DNA of 64,000 nt, from NCBI GenBank assembly GCA_965602675.1, contig CBFCZO010000002.1, positions 28,694 through 92,693 of the forward strand, written 5' to 3'. Positions within the stretch are counted from its first letter, which is position 1; every line of letters starts with the position of its first letter. The notes under the pieces were generated by a model. That model was not told the origin of the DNA. It did no database searches and saw only the letters and a list, made by a program, of their open reading frames with translations. This document shows, piece by piece, positions 1-8,824 of the stretch. The translations under genes were made by a program, and so were the position numbers. This DNA comes from DATKUA01 sp965602675 (GTDB lineage: Bacteria > Acidobacteriota > DATKUA01).

Positions 1-1595
1 GCCAGCGCCTCGCGGTAGCTCGCCACCGCCGCGGCTCGGTCTTTCAGCGAGTTGGCCCATACCTGGATGGCGCCCAGCTGTGCAAGGCCGTATTCGACGT
101 AATAGAACGGTATCTGGTGGATGTGGAGCTTACGATGCCAGCCGGTTGCCAAGTCCTGCTCCAGGCCGGTGTAGTCGATCCCGGGTATGAAACGTTGCCA
201 GAGCTCTGCCCACTTTTTATCGCAGTGGGACGGATTCGTCGCGGCATCGTGGTGCTCGTAGACCCAGTGCTGGAAAGCGTCGACAACGGCCATATAGGGC
301 CAGAAGAGGATGATCTTCTCCAGGTGTTCGGTCCTGGCTCTGGCGGCGTCCTGCGCGGAGTAGAATCCCCCGCCCTCGTCGGTGAGAAACGGCGAGCCGA
401 GCAATTCCATCGACATCGAGGCCACCTCGGCGAACTCCATGCCGTAGTCCCATTGCTGGTGATACGGCAGGGCGGCAACCTCGAAAGCGTGGAACGCGTG
501 TCCCGCTTCGTGGAGAAGAGTTTTGACGTCGCGATGCAGTCCGACGGCGTTCATAAAAATGAAAGGCTTTCTTGCGGCAGCGAAGAAAGTACAGAATCCG
601 CCCGGCGCCTTTCCCTTGCGATTGGCCAGATCGAGCAGCCCTTCTTCTCGCATGACGTTGAAATAATCGCCGAGCTCGGAATCGACTTTATTAAAGATCG
701 CTGCGGCTTTTTCTTCCAGTGTTTCAGCCGATTCGAAAGGCCTTAGAGCCTTTCTGGAGAGCGGATCGACATCGAGGTCCCAGGGGCGAAGTTTTGCCAG
801 GTAGAGGCGTTTCCTGCGCTTTTCGTAGATCGCTGTGGCGGCGGGCACGACATCCTTCTCTATCGCCTCGTGGAAGCGGAAGCAATCCGCGGGCGAGTAG
901 TCGAAACGCAGCATCTGCCGCCAGCGGAAGTCGCGGTAGGCATCGAAGCCGGCGTTGGAGGCGAGTTTTCTCCGCAGCGGCATGAACTTGGTCCAGAGGT
1001 CGTTGATCGCCTCACGGTCGGCGAGCTGCCTTTCCGATGCCAGCCGCCATGCTTCCTCGCGCCTGTCGCGATCTGACTCCTGGTAGACGGTCGAGAGCTT
1101 CGAAAGGGTAATCTCCTCGCCGTCCCACTCGACTGTCTGCGCGCCGACGATCTTGTCGTACTCCGAGCCGAGCTTTTCCTCCTCCGCCAGCAGCGGCAGG
1201 TTTTCGTCCCGGTGAAGATCAGCCTCGGCTTTCATGTTTTCCAACGGACGATCGAATAGCTCCGGTTTCAGTCCGCTGTCGATCAGCTTGCGCTTCAACC
1301 TCGTTTCGAATGGCTGCGAAGCAAGATAGACCTTTTCGACGAAATCGTGGAATCTGCCACGGGCGCTCTCGTCTTCGGTATTGCCGGCAAGGTCTACGTG
1401 TAACCGCGAATAAGACTCGCTGATCAGGGCGTGCAGTATCGTCCAGTCGCGTAGCCAGGGCTGGAGCGTGGAGGCGGCGAGGTGGCGGGACTCGAGATCG
1501 GTGAAATATGGCTCTATCTCCGGCCATGTCAGCTTCGCGAATGTCTCGCTGTTCGCCGGCAAACCCGAGAAATCGCTTCCGCGGTTGGGTGCCAT
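1..1595 (-). CDS. M3 family oligoendopeptidase (pepF-like), 3' end outside window
   Basis: Zinc metallopeptidase of family M3, expected to cleave oligopeptides in the cytoplasm. An open frame of about 531 codons runs from ATG at 1595 off the left edge, so the C-terminus is missing. The zinc motif HEAGH lies at 498-512 (about residue 362), and the downstream segment with EFAEVASMSMEL supplies the expected third ligand region. A GGAGG ribosome binding site sits about 9 bases before the ATG. No signal peptide is visible. Other frames in this region are shadows. Family assignment is firm; substrate preference within M3 is not determined. Confidence 0.93.
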   Translation of the reverse strand, partial: MAPNRGSDFSGLPANSETFAKLTWPEIEPYFTDLESRHLAASTLQPWLRDWTILHALISESYSRLHVDLAGNTEDESARGRFHDFVEKVYLASQPFETRLKRKLIDSGLKPELFDRPLENMKAEADLHRDENLPLLAEEEKLGSEYDKIVGAQTVEWDGEEITLSKLSTVYQESDRDRREEAWRLASERQLADREAINDLWTKFMPLRRKLASNAGFDAYRDFRWRQMLRFDYSPADCFRFHEAIEKDVVPAATAIYEKRRKRLYLAKLRPWDLDVDPLSRKALRPFESAETLEEKAAAIFNKVDSELGDYFNVMREEGLLDLANRKGKAPGGFCTFFAAARKPFIFMNAVGLHRDVKTLLHEAGHAFHAFEVAALPYHQQWDYGMEFAEVASMSMELLGSPFLTDEGGGFYSAQDAARARTEHLEKIILFWPYMAVVDAFQHWVYEHHDAATNPSHCDKKWAELWQRFIPGIDYTGLEQDLATGWHRKLHIHQIPFYYVEYGLAQLGAIQVWANSLKDRAAAVASYREAL

Positions 1596-1692
1596 TTCGG
1601 TCAACCTCCGTACGCAGATTTGTCGTCTTAAAAAATATTATGCCGGAATCAGTGAGATTTTCTTTCCGAGGCGGCACTTCCCTACCCGGGTC

Positions 1693-2409
1693 TCATTCGG
1701 GCGTCTCGGGCTCCGCTTTCTTGCTCAGCTCTTTAATCTTAAGCTCGATGTTGGTGCTGAGAGTCGAGTTGAGATCCGTCGTCTCGCTCGCCTTGGCCTT
1801 GTTGTAGTAGCTTAGGGCTTCTTCATTCTTGCCCAGCTCTTCGAGGCAGTTTCCGGCCTTCCAGGCGAACAGTGCCAGGGGCATTTGGTCCGTGCCCGCG
1901 TCGGCAACGCGACGATAAATTGCGCAGGCTTCCTCGTGCTTCTCGTCGCCTTCCATCACTTCACCGAGGCGAAGCGAGGCGAGCTCCCAGTAATAGGGGT
2001 GCCGGCTCTCGACGACGGCCTGAAGATCCTCGATCGCTTCCTTGTTCTTCCCGAGCTCGAGTCTCAGGATTCCCAAGCGGAATCTGGCTACAATGCCGGA
2101 GGCGGTCCCGCCGTGATTCTGCGCCACGGCCTGCAATTCCTTCTCCACGTCGGCCAGGCCGATGCCGGAACTGTCTTCGGCGTACCTGGCCTCCTGCAGC
2201 GAATCGAGCGCTGTCTTGAGATCCGCCGTGGCGTTCCCTTCGCGGAAATCGATAAACCAGGTGATTCCGAACCAACCAACGACAATAATTATTATTGCGC
2301 CGATGAAGAACAATATCGTGCGGCTGTTATCGGCCAGGTATTCCTGCACCACACCCATCGTTTCAAGAAATTTATCGGTTTTTATCTCGTGCCGTTCTTT
2401 TGCCTTCAT
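1693..2409 (-). CDS. TPR-repeat inner membrane protein (YfgM/TPR_21-like)
   Basis: A 238-residue protein with a short charged N-terminus, one membrane segment at about residues 32-52, and a periplasmic part of tetratricopeptide repeats (about 60-230) with repeated LELGKNKEAIEDL and LEELGKNEEALSYY type helices. This matches the YfgM-like family, which in Enterobacteria is an ancillary Sec translocon/chaperone factor; that role is only inferred here. It lies 97 bases before the M3 peptidase on the same strand and has its own good promoter upstream. The C-terminus is charged and probably disordered. Confidence 0.8.
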   Translation of the reverse strand: MKAKERHEIKTDKFLETMGVVQEYLADNSRTILFFIGAIIIIVVGWFGITWFIDFREGNATADLKTALDSLQEARYAEDSSGIGLADVEKELQAVAQNHGGTASGIVARFRLGILRLELGKNKEAIEDLQAVVESRHPYYWELASLRLGEVMEGDEKHEEACAIYRRVADAGTDQMPLALFAWKAGNCLEELGKNEEALSYYNKAKASETTDLNSTLSTNIELKIKELSKKAEPETPE

Positions 2410-2451
2410 CTCACTATCGCCTTTGAGTTCAACGGTTTGTTGGAACGGCGC

Positions 2452-2480
2452 ATGCTATCGCAACAGGCGTCGCCAGTCAA
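2452..2480 (-). promoter_or_regulatory. Sigma-70-like promoter for the TPR protein
   Basis: On the minus strand, TTGACT (2475-2480) is followed after 17 bases by TAGCAT (2452-2457), about 40 bases before the TPR gene start. Five of six and four of six positions match the consensus. Confidence 0.55.
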
Positions 2481-2534
2481 GGAATCTGACGATGCTCACA
2501 GAACCGGTTTGGCAGTCAAATGTTCATTGAGATA

Positions 2535-2564
2535 TTGCGCTTACCCGAGCCGTGCGCTGATAAT
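2535..2564 (+). promoter_or_regulatory. Possible promoter for the C69 dipeptidase
   Basis: TTGCGC (2535-2540) and GATAAT (2559-2564) are separated by 18 bases, ending about 29 bases before the start codon at 2593. The -10 match is good and the -35 match is weak. Confidence 0.35.
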
Positions 2565-2592
2565 GCCATGTTGAATTCAGGGGGTGTCTTAA

Positions 2593-4245
2593 ATGAAAAA
2601 AACAGGAGTTTCGCGCCGGACGGCGCTGTGTGCCGCGTTTATCTGGATGGTTGCGTCGGTTTTTGGTTTTCCGTGCACGAACATCGTCGTGGGTAAAAAA
2701 GCATCAGTTGACGGCTGTGTGATTACATCGCATACCGGCTGTTGCAACGAATGCAGGGTCCATGTCGTCCCTGCCAGGACCTGGCCAAAGGATTCGAAGG
2801 CGCCCGTATATTACGGCCTGCAGGATGTCAGAAAGCCGATCGACAACTACGGCGAGATCATCGGGTATATCCCCCAGGTCGAAAAAACATACGCATATTT
2901 CCACACCGGCTACTCGCACATCAACGAGCACCAGCTCGCAATCGGCGAGAGCACGATGAGCCAGCGCGCCGAACTGAGAGTGAGCCGGGAGGATGGCGCG
3001 AAGCAGATCATGACCATCGAGCAGGCGATGATCTTCGCCCTCGAGCGTTGCACGACTTCGCGAGAGGCACTTGAGCTGATCACCTCGCTCGTCGAGGAAT
3101 ATGGTTTCCTCCCATCCTGCGGTCCCGAATCGGAAGCGCTCTGCATTGCCGATCCGAACGAGGTATGGATCCTCGAGGTGTTCAGCGTAGGCCCCGGCTG
3201 GGAGCCGGGCAGCGGCGAGTTGGGCGCGATCTGGGCGGCGCAGCGCGTGCCCGACGACCACATCGCGATCGTGCCCAATTGGAGCGTGATCAAGGAGATC
3301 GACCTCAGCAAGCCCGACGAATTCAAAGCCTCGGAGAACTACATGCAGGTGGCGATCGACCGCGGTTGGTACGATCCTGCCGCCGGCCGCCCGTTCATTT
3401 GGCAGGAGATTTATACGCCGATGCCGCGCGAGTGGGCGATCAGCCGCCTCTATCTCTTCTTCAGCCAGTTCGCTCCCAACTACAAGGAATGGCCCGACAA
3501 AAAGCTCACTTCGTCCTTCAAGGGCTACGACGCTTACCACCAGTATCTCGAGCCGCTTTCAACCTATCCGTTTTCGATCAAGCCCGAGAAAAAGCTCTCG
3601 GTGCAGGACGTCATCGCCTTCCAACGCTCGGTGTTCGAGGGGACGATTTACGATATGACCGCCGACGCCGACTGGCTCGTGCCCGACGGCGAAGGCGGCT
3701 ACAAGAAGAGCCCGCTGGCCACCCCCTTCCCCACTCGCGACTGGCGCGAACTTCTCGATATCACCTGGCGCCGCATGGTCTCGCGCGGCGGCTATGGCAT
3801 GGTGGCTCAGCTCAGGGGCTGGCTGCCCGATCCGATCGGCGGTGTCTACTGGTTCTATCTCGATAACCAGCACACCAGCACCTATGTGCCGATCTACGCC
3901 GGAGTGCAACAGATCTCGCCGCTATATAAAACCTACGATCCCGACGAGTTCAGCGAGGATTCCGCGCGCTGGGCGATCGACTTCATCGACAACCTGCTCT
4001 ACCTGCGCTGGCAGGAGGCTATCAAGGACCTGCGAGCCGCCCGCGACCCGCTCGAATCCCGCTTCTTCTCCGAGCAGGCGGAGATCGACGCCAAAGCCCT
4101 TGAACTCTACAACCAGGATCCCGAGGCGGCGAAGAAATTCCTCACCGACTACACTAACCGCAGCATGGAAGAAATCGTCGATATGTACCGTAAACTGCGA
4201 AACCTGCTGATTACAAAGTACACCAACAACAAGCTGGGGCTGTAG
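2593..4245 (+). CDS. Peptidase family C69 dipeptidase, exported precursor
   Basis: A 550-residue Ntn-hydrolase of the C69/U34 dipeptidase family. The first 27 residues look like a signal or propeptide, and the next residue, Cys28 in FPCTNIVVGKKAS, is the expected N-terminal nucleophile exposed by processing. The following CVITSHTGCC segment and the long C-terminal region match the family, whose members are usually 450-550 residues. The protein would act outside the cytoplasm on dipeptides. It is alone on its strand, convergent with the phosphatase gene at 4267. The start ATG is preceded by a weak ribosome binding site. Confidence 0.9.
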   Translation: MKKTGVSRRTALCAAFIWMVASVFGFPCTNIVVGKKASVDGCVITSHTGCCNECRVHVVPARTWPKDSKAPVYYGLQDVRKPIDNYGEIIGYIPQVEKTYAYFHTGYSHINEHQLAIGESTMSQRAELRVSREDGAKQIMTIEQAMIFALERCTTSREALELITSLVEEYGFLPSCGPESEALCIADPNEVWILEVFSVGPGWEPGSGELGAIWAAQRVPDDHIAIVPNWSVIKEIDLSKPDEFKASENYMQVAIDRGWYDPAAGRPFIWQEIYTPMPREWAISRLYLFFSQFAPNYKEWPDKKLTSSFKGYDAYHQYLEPLSTYPFSIKPEKKLSVQDVIAFQRSVFEGTIYDMTADADWLVPDGEGGYKKSPLATPFPTRDWRELLDITWRRMVSRGGYGMVAQLRGWLPDPIGGVYWFYLDNQHTSTYVPIYAGVQQISPLYKTYDPDEFSEDSARWAIDFIDNLLYLRWQEAIKDLRAARDPLESRFFSEQAEIDAKALELYNQDPEAAKKFLTDYTNRSMEEIVDMYRKLRNLLITKYTNNKLGL

Positions 4246-4266
4246 TTTCGATTCCCTACGGGATTA

Positions 4267-5802
4267 TTATTTCATGCGCAGGACGACGGCCGTCATGTCG
4301 TCGAACTGCTCAGCGGAGCCGATGTGGATTCGAACTTCGGTGATGAGGGCGTCGAGGAGTTCCTCGGGAGATTCGTAGACGCGGCTACTGAGAAGTTCTT
4401 CGAGCCGCTCGTAGCCGAAGACGGAGCCTTCCTCGTCCAGAGCCTCGACTATGCCGTCGGAGTAATAGACGAGAAAATCGCCAGGCTCGAGTTTATGCCG
4501 CTGCGAGCTGAAAGCCAGGTCCGATTTGACCCCAAGCGGATAGGAGATCGCTTCCAGCGCGATGACATCGGGCTTGTTTCCCCTGATTATATAAGTGAAC
4601 GGGTGGCCGGCGTCCGCGTAGTCGATCGATAATTCCTTGAAATCGATTACGGAATAGAAGAGCGTCACCATCGAGCGCGGTTCGCTGAGGCTGAGCAGGA
4701 TGTTGTTCATCGACGACATCATCTGGTTGACCTCGCCCGTGTAACTTAGTTGTGTATGAATGCAGCTTTTAGTGATCGCCATCAGTAAACCCGCGCTCAT
4801 GCCGTGTCCCGAGACGTCGCCGATAATCACACCCAGCTTGTCGTTGCCCATCGGCAGGTAGTCGTAGAAATCACCGCCAACCTCCGTGGCGGGCTCAAAG
4901 TATGTCGCTACCTCCAGGCGCGCGTGCTCCGGGATCGTACGAGGCAGCAGGTTGAACTGTACCTCGCGGGCGATGAGGAATTCCTTCTTGAGCTTCTCTT
5001 TTTCGCGCAGCCCTTCTGTCATGTAGTTGAACGTACGAGCCAACGTCCCGATTTCGTCCCGCGTGGGAATGTCGACGTTCTGGTTCAGGTCTCCTGCGCT
5101 CACCCGCTTCATCGCCTCCTCGAGCACCTTGATCGGCCGGGAGATTGCGCTGCCGAGGAAGACCGACGCGATGATGCCGATCACGATATACACGGAGAAG
5201 ATGCTGAGGTTGATGAGAATCGCCTGGAAAATCTCGGCTTCCAGTCCCCGGGTGCTGAAGCCCAGGCGGATCAGGCGGAGATCTTCAGCGGCACTGTCCC
5301 GCCTGAGATTGATTTCGACGATCCGAAGGCTGTTGCTGGATTCCGTAATGCGCCGGCGGTAGAGCTTGTCGATGAATTCCCGCTCCTCTTCAGCCGTCTC
5401 GATCGGATGCTCCTCGATCACATCGCGGCCGCCCGCTCTGTTGACTACCTTGTAGGAGCCGACAAGCGACCGGTTTACGGCACCGGCGAGGATAGCGCCT
5501 TCCTGATCGTGCAGTGATATGAAGACGATATCCTGAGAGAGATCCTCCTGGCTAAGAAAGCGGCGAAGATAGCGTTGTACCTCGTTGTAGTTGGTACGCC
5601 GCTCGGCGAGTATGTTGAAGCTGAGGATAGTCTTCGCAACCGTAATCGCTCTCTTCTCGCGCTCTTCTTTGCGGAGGTTGCGGTCGCGCTCTATCTGCAG
5701 GAATCCGATTGATAGCAGGATCGCCACTATCAGGAAGACTACCAGCACGGTAATCTTGGTTTTCAAACTGAATGCTGTGCGTCCCAACATATTCAGAGGC
5801 AA
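4267..5802 (-). CDS. Membrane sensor PP2C-type phosphatase (HAMP + SpoIIE/RsbU)
   Basis: A 511-residue signalling phosphatase. It has a membrane helix at about 14-35, an extracytoplasmic sensor region at about 36-185, a second membrane helix at about 190-215, a HAMP domain at about 212-265, and a PP2C/SpoIIE catalytic domain from about 295 to the end with GGDFYDYLP, GDVSGHGMSAG, YYSDGIVEA and a terminal DDMTAV motif for metal binding. Such proteins dephosphorylate STAS anti-anti-sigma factors in partner-switching systems; the STAS protein at 61031 and the RsbW-like ATPase at 13690 are possible but unproven partners. The first start is TTG at 5802; ATG at 5790 is an equally plausible start. 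Confidence 0.9.
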   Translation of the reverse strand: MPLNMLGRTAFSLKTKITVLVVFLIVAILLSIGFLQIERDRNLRKEEREKRAITVAKTILSFNILAERRTNYNEVQRYLRRFLSQEDLSQDIVFISLHDQEGAILAGAVNRSLVGSYKVVNRAGGRDVIEEHPIETAEEEREFIDKLYRRRITESSNSLRIVEINLRRDSAAEDLRLIRLGFSTRGLEAEIFQAILINLSIFSVYIVIGIIASVFLGSAISRPIKVLEEAMKRVSAGDLNQNVDIPTRDEIGTLARTFNYMTEGLREKEKLKKEFLIAREVQFNLLPRTIPEHARLEVATYFEPATEVGGDFYDYLPMGNDKLGVIIGDVSGHGMSAGLLMAITKSCIHTQLSYTGEVNQMMSSMNNILLSLSEPRSMVTLFYSVIDFKELSIDYADAGHPFTYIIRGNKPDVIALEAISYPLGVKSDLAFSSQRHKLEPGDFLVYYSDGIVEALDEEGSVFGYERLEELLSSRVYESPEELLDALITEVRIHIGSAEQFDDMTAVVLRMK

Positions 5803-5877
5803 TCCGGCTGTTTCTTATATTCGTTCAGTCATTATAACGGTTGAACAACGCCTTGGTTCTTTTCTTGCCGCAGATAT

Positions 5878-6357
5878 TTATCGTTCGGCGTTTTTTTCTA
5901 TCTCGGTCAACGAAGTTCGCCTTACAGCGAGCGATGCCAGCTCCGTGCCGTTGTTTGCCTGCAAGCGCTCCAAAAGCCTGATGACAACCATTCCGCGGTC
6001 GAATTCTGCATCATCATAAATGACCTTCTCGATGTGGGCAATATAGGCATCAATGTCGAGAGGAGCCGTTGCGACGACAGCGCTGATTTCGATATCAGGC
6101 AAATTTCCGCTTTCATCGATGGATACCGAGAATGAAGCCTGCGGGAACGCTTTGTGTAAGGCCTCTTCGAGCAGAATCGATTGCGGATGCTTTTGCTGCG
6201 GCAGGTAAAGCCGGGTGAAGATGAAGATGGTGATTGCCGCTCCCAGGCTCAGGATGATCAGGATCAGATTTCGCGTATAGATTCGTTTCAGCCGCGCACG
6301 CTCCTCTTCCTCCTCAAGCTTCCTGTCGCGCCAATCGTGTCTGATAGGTATGAACAT
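5878..6357 (-). CDS. Hypothetical single-pass membrane protein
   Basis: 159 residues; I do not recognise a family. The N-terminus is charged (a run of Glu, Arg and Lys), followed by one membrane segment at about 29-50 (LILIILSLGAAITIFIF) and a mixed alpha/beta extracytoplasmic part of about 105 residues that could be a small folded domain. It is upstream of the HAMP/SpoIIE phosphatase on the same strand, with a 75-base gap. A GGA-rich ribosome binding site precedes ATG 6357. Codon use looks like that of its neighbours, so it is probably a real gene. Confidence 0.65.
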   Translation of the reverse strand: MFIPIRHDWRDRKLEEEEERARLKRIYTRNLILIILSLGAAITIFIFTRLYLPQQKHPQSILLEEALHKAFPQASFSVSIDESGNLPDIEISAVVATAPLDIDAYIAHIEKVIYDDAEFDRGMVVIRLLERLQANNGTELASLAVRRTSLTEIEKNAER

Positions 6358-6460
6358 TCGATTCCATCCAGTCCCGGCTACATATATGATAACGCAAACT
6401 GCGGGCGTACCCGTACATACATCGATCTGGATTCATGAATACGCGTTAACGAGAGACTTT

Positions 6461-6964
6461 TCAGCTGTCAGTGGAGACCATGCTCGGCGTTCCTGCACCG
6501 CCTCGCAGCTCGAATTTCTTTTTTTCGCCTTTGTCGACCGCTGTGGATCCCCCCGGCCCCAGATCCCCGGTCTTGTGGCTCATGTCTATGTTGCCCTTGA
6601 AGTGGGCGCCCTCGGAGATCATGAGCTTCGGCGAGTGGATGTTCCCCTCAACTGTGCCGCTGTGCTCAATGCTCACCTTTTCCGATGCAACGACATCACC
6701 GATTATTCTCCCGTGAATCTGAAGCGATGTGGCAGTCACATCAGCCTTGATAATTCCGTTCCTGCCTACCGTCACGGAATTCTTGACCGTCAAGTTGCCC
6801 TCGATCCGCCCCTCGTTGAAAAGGGCGTCGTTAGACATAATGTCTCCCTTGATGACGGTACCCTGGCTGATTTCAGTACGCCGCGTACTCACCGGCGGCG
6901 AAGTCTCCCCGACAGGCTGGGGCCGATTCTCGGAAGACTTCTTCGGCTTGCCAAAGATGCCCAC
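6461..6964 (-). CDS. Bactofilin (polymer-forming cytoskeletal protein)
   Basis: A 167-residue protein with a disordered N-terminal tail (1-33), a central beta-helix domain (about 34-130) of short repeats such as GTVIKGDI, GRIEGNLTV, GRIIGDVVA and GTVEGNIHS, and a disordered tail. This is the bactofilin (DUF583) pattern; members form nucleotide-independent filaments that localise cell wall or polar functions. GTG at 6964 is the start, with GGAG about 8 bases upstream. It lies just downstream of tRNA-Gly on the same strand and could share its transcript. Confidence 0.92.
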   Translation of the reverse strand: MGIFGKPKKSSENRPQPVGETSPPVSTRRTEISQGTVIKGDIMSNDALFNEGRIEGNLTVKNSVTVGRNGIIKADVTATSLQIHGRIIGDVVASEKVSIEHSGTVEGNIHSPKLMISEGAHFKGNIDMSHKTGDLGPGGSTAVDKGEKKKFELRGGAGTPSMVSTDS

Positions 6965-7001
6965 TTTGATCTCCGATTATCAAGTGTTAAAGAATATGGC
7001 C

Positions 7002-7077
7002 TGGAGCGGGCAACGGGGCTCGAACCCGCGACCTCAAGCTTGGGAAGCTCGCGCTCTACCAACTGAGCTATGCCCGC
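7002..7077 (-). tRNA. tRNA-Gly (anticodon CCC)
   Basis: A full cloverleaf on the minus strand: 7-bp acceptor stem GCGGGCA/TGCCCGC, D stem GCTC/GAGC, anticodon stem CGAGC/GCTTG with loop TTCCCAA (anticodon CCC, reading GGG), T stem GCGGG with TTCGAGC loop, discriminator T and an encoded CCA at 7002-7004. A strong promoter lies upstream. Confidence 0.95.
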
Positions 7078-7103
7078 AACATCGGCAGTTTCCCCCGCCC
7101 AAG

Positions 7104-7132
7104 ATCGTAACCCCGGGTTACTTTACTGTCAA
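7104..7132 (-). promoter_or_regulatory. Promoter for tRNA-Gly
   Basis: On the minus strand TTGACA (7127-7132) and TACGAT (7104-7109) are 17 bases apart, about 27 bases before the mature 5' end of tRNA-Gly. The -35 box is perfect. Confidence 0.65.
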
Positions 7133-7176
7133 GATAATGCAAAAAGTCGGTTCTTTCCAGCGTGTGTGAGGTGGGG

Positions 7177-7635
7177 TCACAGAGCTTCATCAACCACATG
7201 TTTTTCAAAGTAGTCCTGCAGTATTTTGTGGTGGTCGAAGGCAATGTCCTCGGGAAGCCCGTCCGGCAGAAAAATCGCCGCCTCCGCGGCGTCGTCCATT
7301 GCACGGGGTTTCCCCTGAGCCGTCGCGGTGAAAACGGTGGAGATCGTGTGGTGGCGCGGGTCGCGATCGGGATCGGAATATACCCCTAGCAATCCGGTCA
7401 GAGTCACCTCGAGATTTGTTTCCTCGGCGGCTTCTCTCACCGCCGCATCCTCAACTCTCTCCCCATAATCTACGAAACCGCCGGGTATGGCCCATCCGAA
7501 AGGCGGATTTTTCCGCTTGATCAGGACTATCCCCTTCTCTCCTTCGCCGCTTTCGACTTCGATAATGATGTCGACGGTGGGCACTGGATTGCGGAAACGA
7601 TTGATCTCGGCGCCGCACTTCGGGCATTGGGGCAT
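7177..7635 (-). CDS. NUDIX hydrolase
   Basis: 152 residues with a complete Nudix box starting GGFVDYGERVEDAAVREA and continuing AEETNLEV (about residues 52-77), the motif that binds the metal for hydrolysis of nucleoside diphosphate derivatives. The N-terminus MPQCPKCG resembles half of a zinc ribbon, as in some NADH- or ADP-ribose-type hydrolases. The substrate cannot be told from sequence. It begins 6 bases after the methylmalonyl-CoA epimerase stop, so the two are probably cotranscribed. Confidence 0.9.
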   Translation of the reverse strand: MPQCPKCGAEINRFRNPVPTVDIIIEVESGEGEKGIVLIKRKNPPFGWAIPGGFVDYGERVEDAAVREAAEETNLEVTLTGLLGVYSDPDRDPRHHTISTVFTATAQGKPRAMDDAAEAAIFLPDGLPEDIAFDHHKILQDYFEKHVVDEAL

Positions 7636-7641
7636 TTGTGC

Positions 7642-8049
7642 TCAACCTTTCGGGTGTTGACAAAGCTCGAGCAGCACCTTGCCGGTAGCCTTCGGATGAA
7701 CGAACGCTACCAGCGTGCCGTGAGCACCGGGTACCGCTTCCTCGTTGATCAGAACAGTGCCCCTCTCCCTGAGAGAAGCCAGGGTTGCCTTGATATCGTC
7801 GACTCTCAGGGCCAGGTGATGTATCCCCTCTCCCTTCGATTCGATGAATTTGGCGATCGGTCCGTCGTCGTTGGTTGATTCCAGCAGCTCGATCTTGGTT
7901 TCCCCAATCCTCAGCATAGCCACACGGACCTTCTGGCTGGCAACCTCTTCCTTGCCGACGAGTTCGAGGCCGAGGATTTCACCGTAGAATTTCAGCGATT
8001 CGTCCAGATTGCGGACGGCTATCCCGAGATGATCTATCTTCTCGATCAT
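7642..8049 (-). CDS. mce: Methylmalonyl-CoA epimerase
   Basis: A 135-residue vicinal oxygen chelate protein with two glyoxalase-like beta-alpha-beta-beta-beta modules. It interconverts (R)- and (S)-methylmalonyl-CoA. Metal ligands are visible as His in IDHLGIAVRNLDES near the N-terminus, His in EGIHHLALRVDD mid-protein, and Glu in KVLLELCQ near the C-terminus. It implies a methylmalonyl-CoA mutase pathway (propionate metabolism), consistent with the corrinoid adenosyltransferase at 35858; the mutase itself is not in this window. It sits between rex and the NUDIX gene on one strand. Confidence 0.93.
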   Translation of the reverse strand: MIEKIDHLGIAVRNLDESLKFYGEILGLELVGKEEVASQKVRVAMLRIGETKIELLESTNDDGPIAKFIESKGEGIHHLALRVDDIKATLASLRERGTVLINEEAVPGAHGTLVAFVHPKATGKVLLELCQHPKG

Positions 8050-8076
8050 TTATCAATCGTCCCGGCTGGGACGTCC

Positions 8077-8733
8077 TTATGACGAGTCACGCTCAGCCAG
8101 GCTCTTCAGCCGGTGCTTCAGGATGGCCAAGCCGAAAGCGAGGTTCTCGTTCTTGATGATCACGTGATCGGGGACGAACAGGTTTATCGGCGCGAAATTC
8201 CAGATGGCATTGACACCGCTCTTGACCAGCATGTCGGTAACCTCTTGCGCGCCAGGCGCCGGAAGCGTCATGATGCCGATCGGGATCTTGTGGTCCCTGA
8301 CATACTGTCCCACGGTGCTCACGTCCTGAATAACTCTACCTTGAATGTGAGTGCCTATTTTCATCGGATCGGCGTCGAAGACAGCTTTGATCCGCAACCC
8401 GTAATTGGCAAATCCCGCGTACTGCACTATTGCCGTTCCCAGATGGCCGACGCCGATCAGCACTGCGTCCTCTATCGTGCGCAAACCTAGGAATTCCTCG
8501 ATCGTGTTCATCAACTGGTCGATCTCATAGCCGACCTTCGGCTTTCCGGTGTGACCAATCGACGTGAGGTCCTTGCGCACCTGGGTGGCTTCGACGTACG
8601 TCTGCAGCGACAGTTTTAGCGAGGATACGAAGCGAATGCCCTGCTTCCTCAGGTATGAAATATACTGGTAGTATCTCGGAAGGCGCTGGATCGTTTGAAC
8701 CGATACCTTCCTTTTGAATCCCTTACGTTTCAT
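8077..8733 (-). CDS. rex: Redox-sensing transcriptional repressor Rex
   Basis: A 218-residue Rex: N-terminal winged helix (about 10-80, with VSVQTIQRLPRYYQYI) and a C-terminal NAD(H)-binding Rossmann domain with GVGHLG at about 94-99. Rex senses the NADH/NAD+ ratio and releases DNA when NADH is high, typically derepressing fermentation and hydrogenase genes. I chose ATG 8733, which has GAGG 9-10 bases upstream; an in-frame start at 8781 has no such site and would overlap the operator. A Rex-like operator lies just upstream, indicating autoregulation. Confidence 0.95.
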   Translation of the reverse strand: MKRKGFKRKVSVQTIQRLPRYYQYISYLRKQGIRFVSSLKLSLQTYVEATQVRKDLTSIGHTGKPKVGYEIDQLMNTIEEFLGLRTIEDAVLIGVGHLGTAIVQYAGFANYGLRIKAVFDADPMKIGTHIQGRVIQDVSTVGQYVRDHKIPIGIMTLPAPGAQEVTDMLVKSGVNAIWNFAPINLFVPDHVIIKNENLAFGLAILKHRLKSLAERDSS

Positions 8734-8772
8734 AAATAGACCTCGTCCGAGGATTTGGTTACAGCAAGCTAT

Positions 8773-8790
8773 TTGTCCCAAAATTCACAA
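8773..8790 (-). promoter_or_regulatory. Rex operator upstream of rex
   Basis: The minus strand reads TTGTGAATTTTGGGACAA, an 18-base match to the Rex box layout TTGTGAA-N4-TTCACAA. One half is perfect and the other matches 4 of 7. It begins 4 bases after the -10 box, covering the probable transcription start. Confidence 0.7.
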
Positions 8791-8794
8791 TAGC

Positions 8795-8824
8795 ATTCTA
8801 TGAGCGGTTATGAGCGGTTGTCAA
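8795..8824 (-). promoter_or_regulatory. Promoter of rex
   Basis: On the minus strand TTGACA (8819-8824) and TAGAAT (8795-8800) are 18 bases apart. The spacer contains a tandem ten-base repeat (CCGCTCATAA, CCGCTCATAG). The Rex operator follows directly. Confidence 0.7.
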
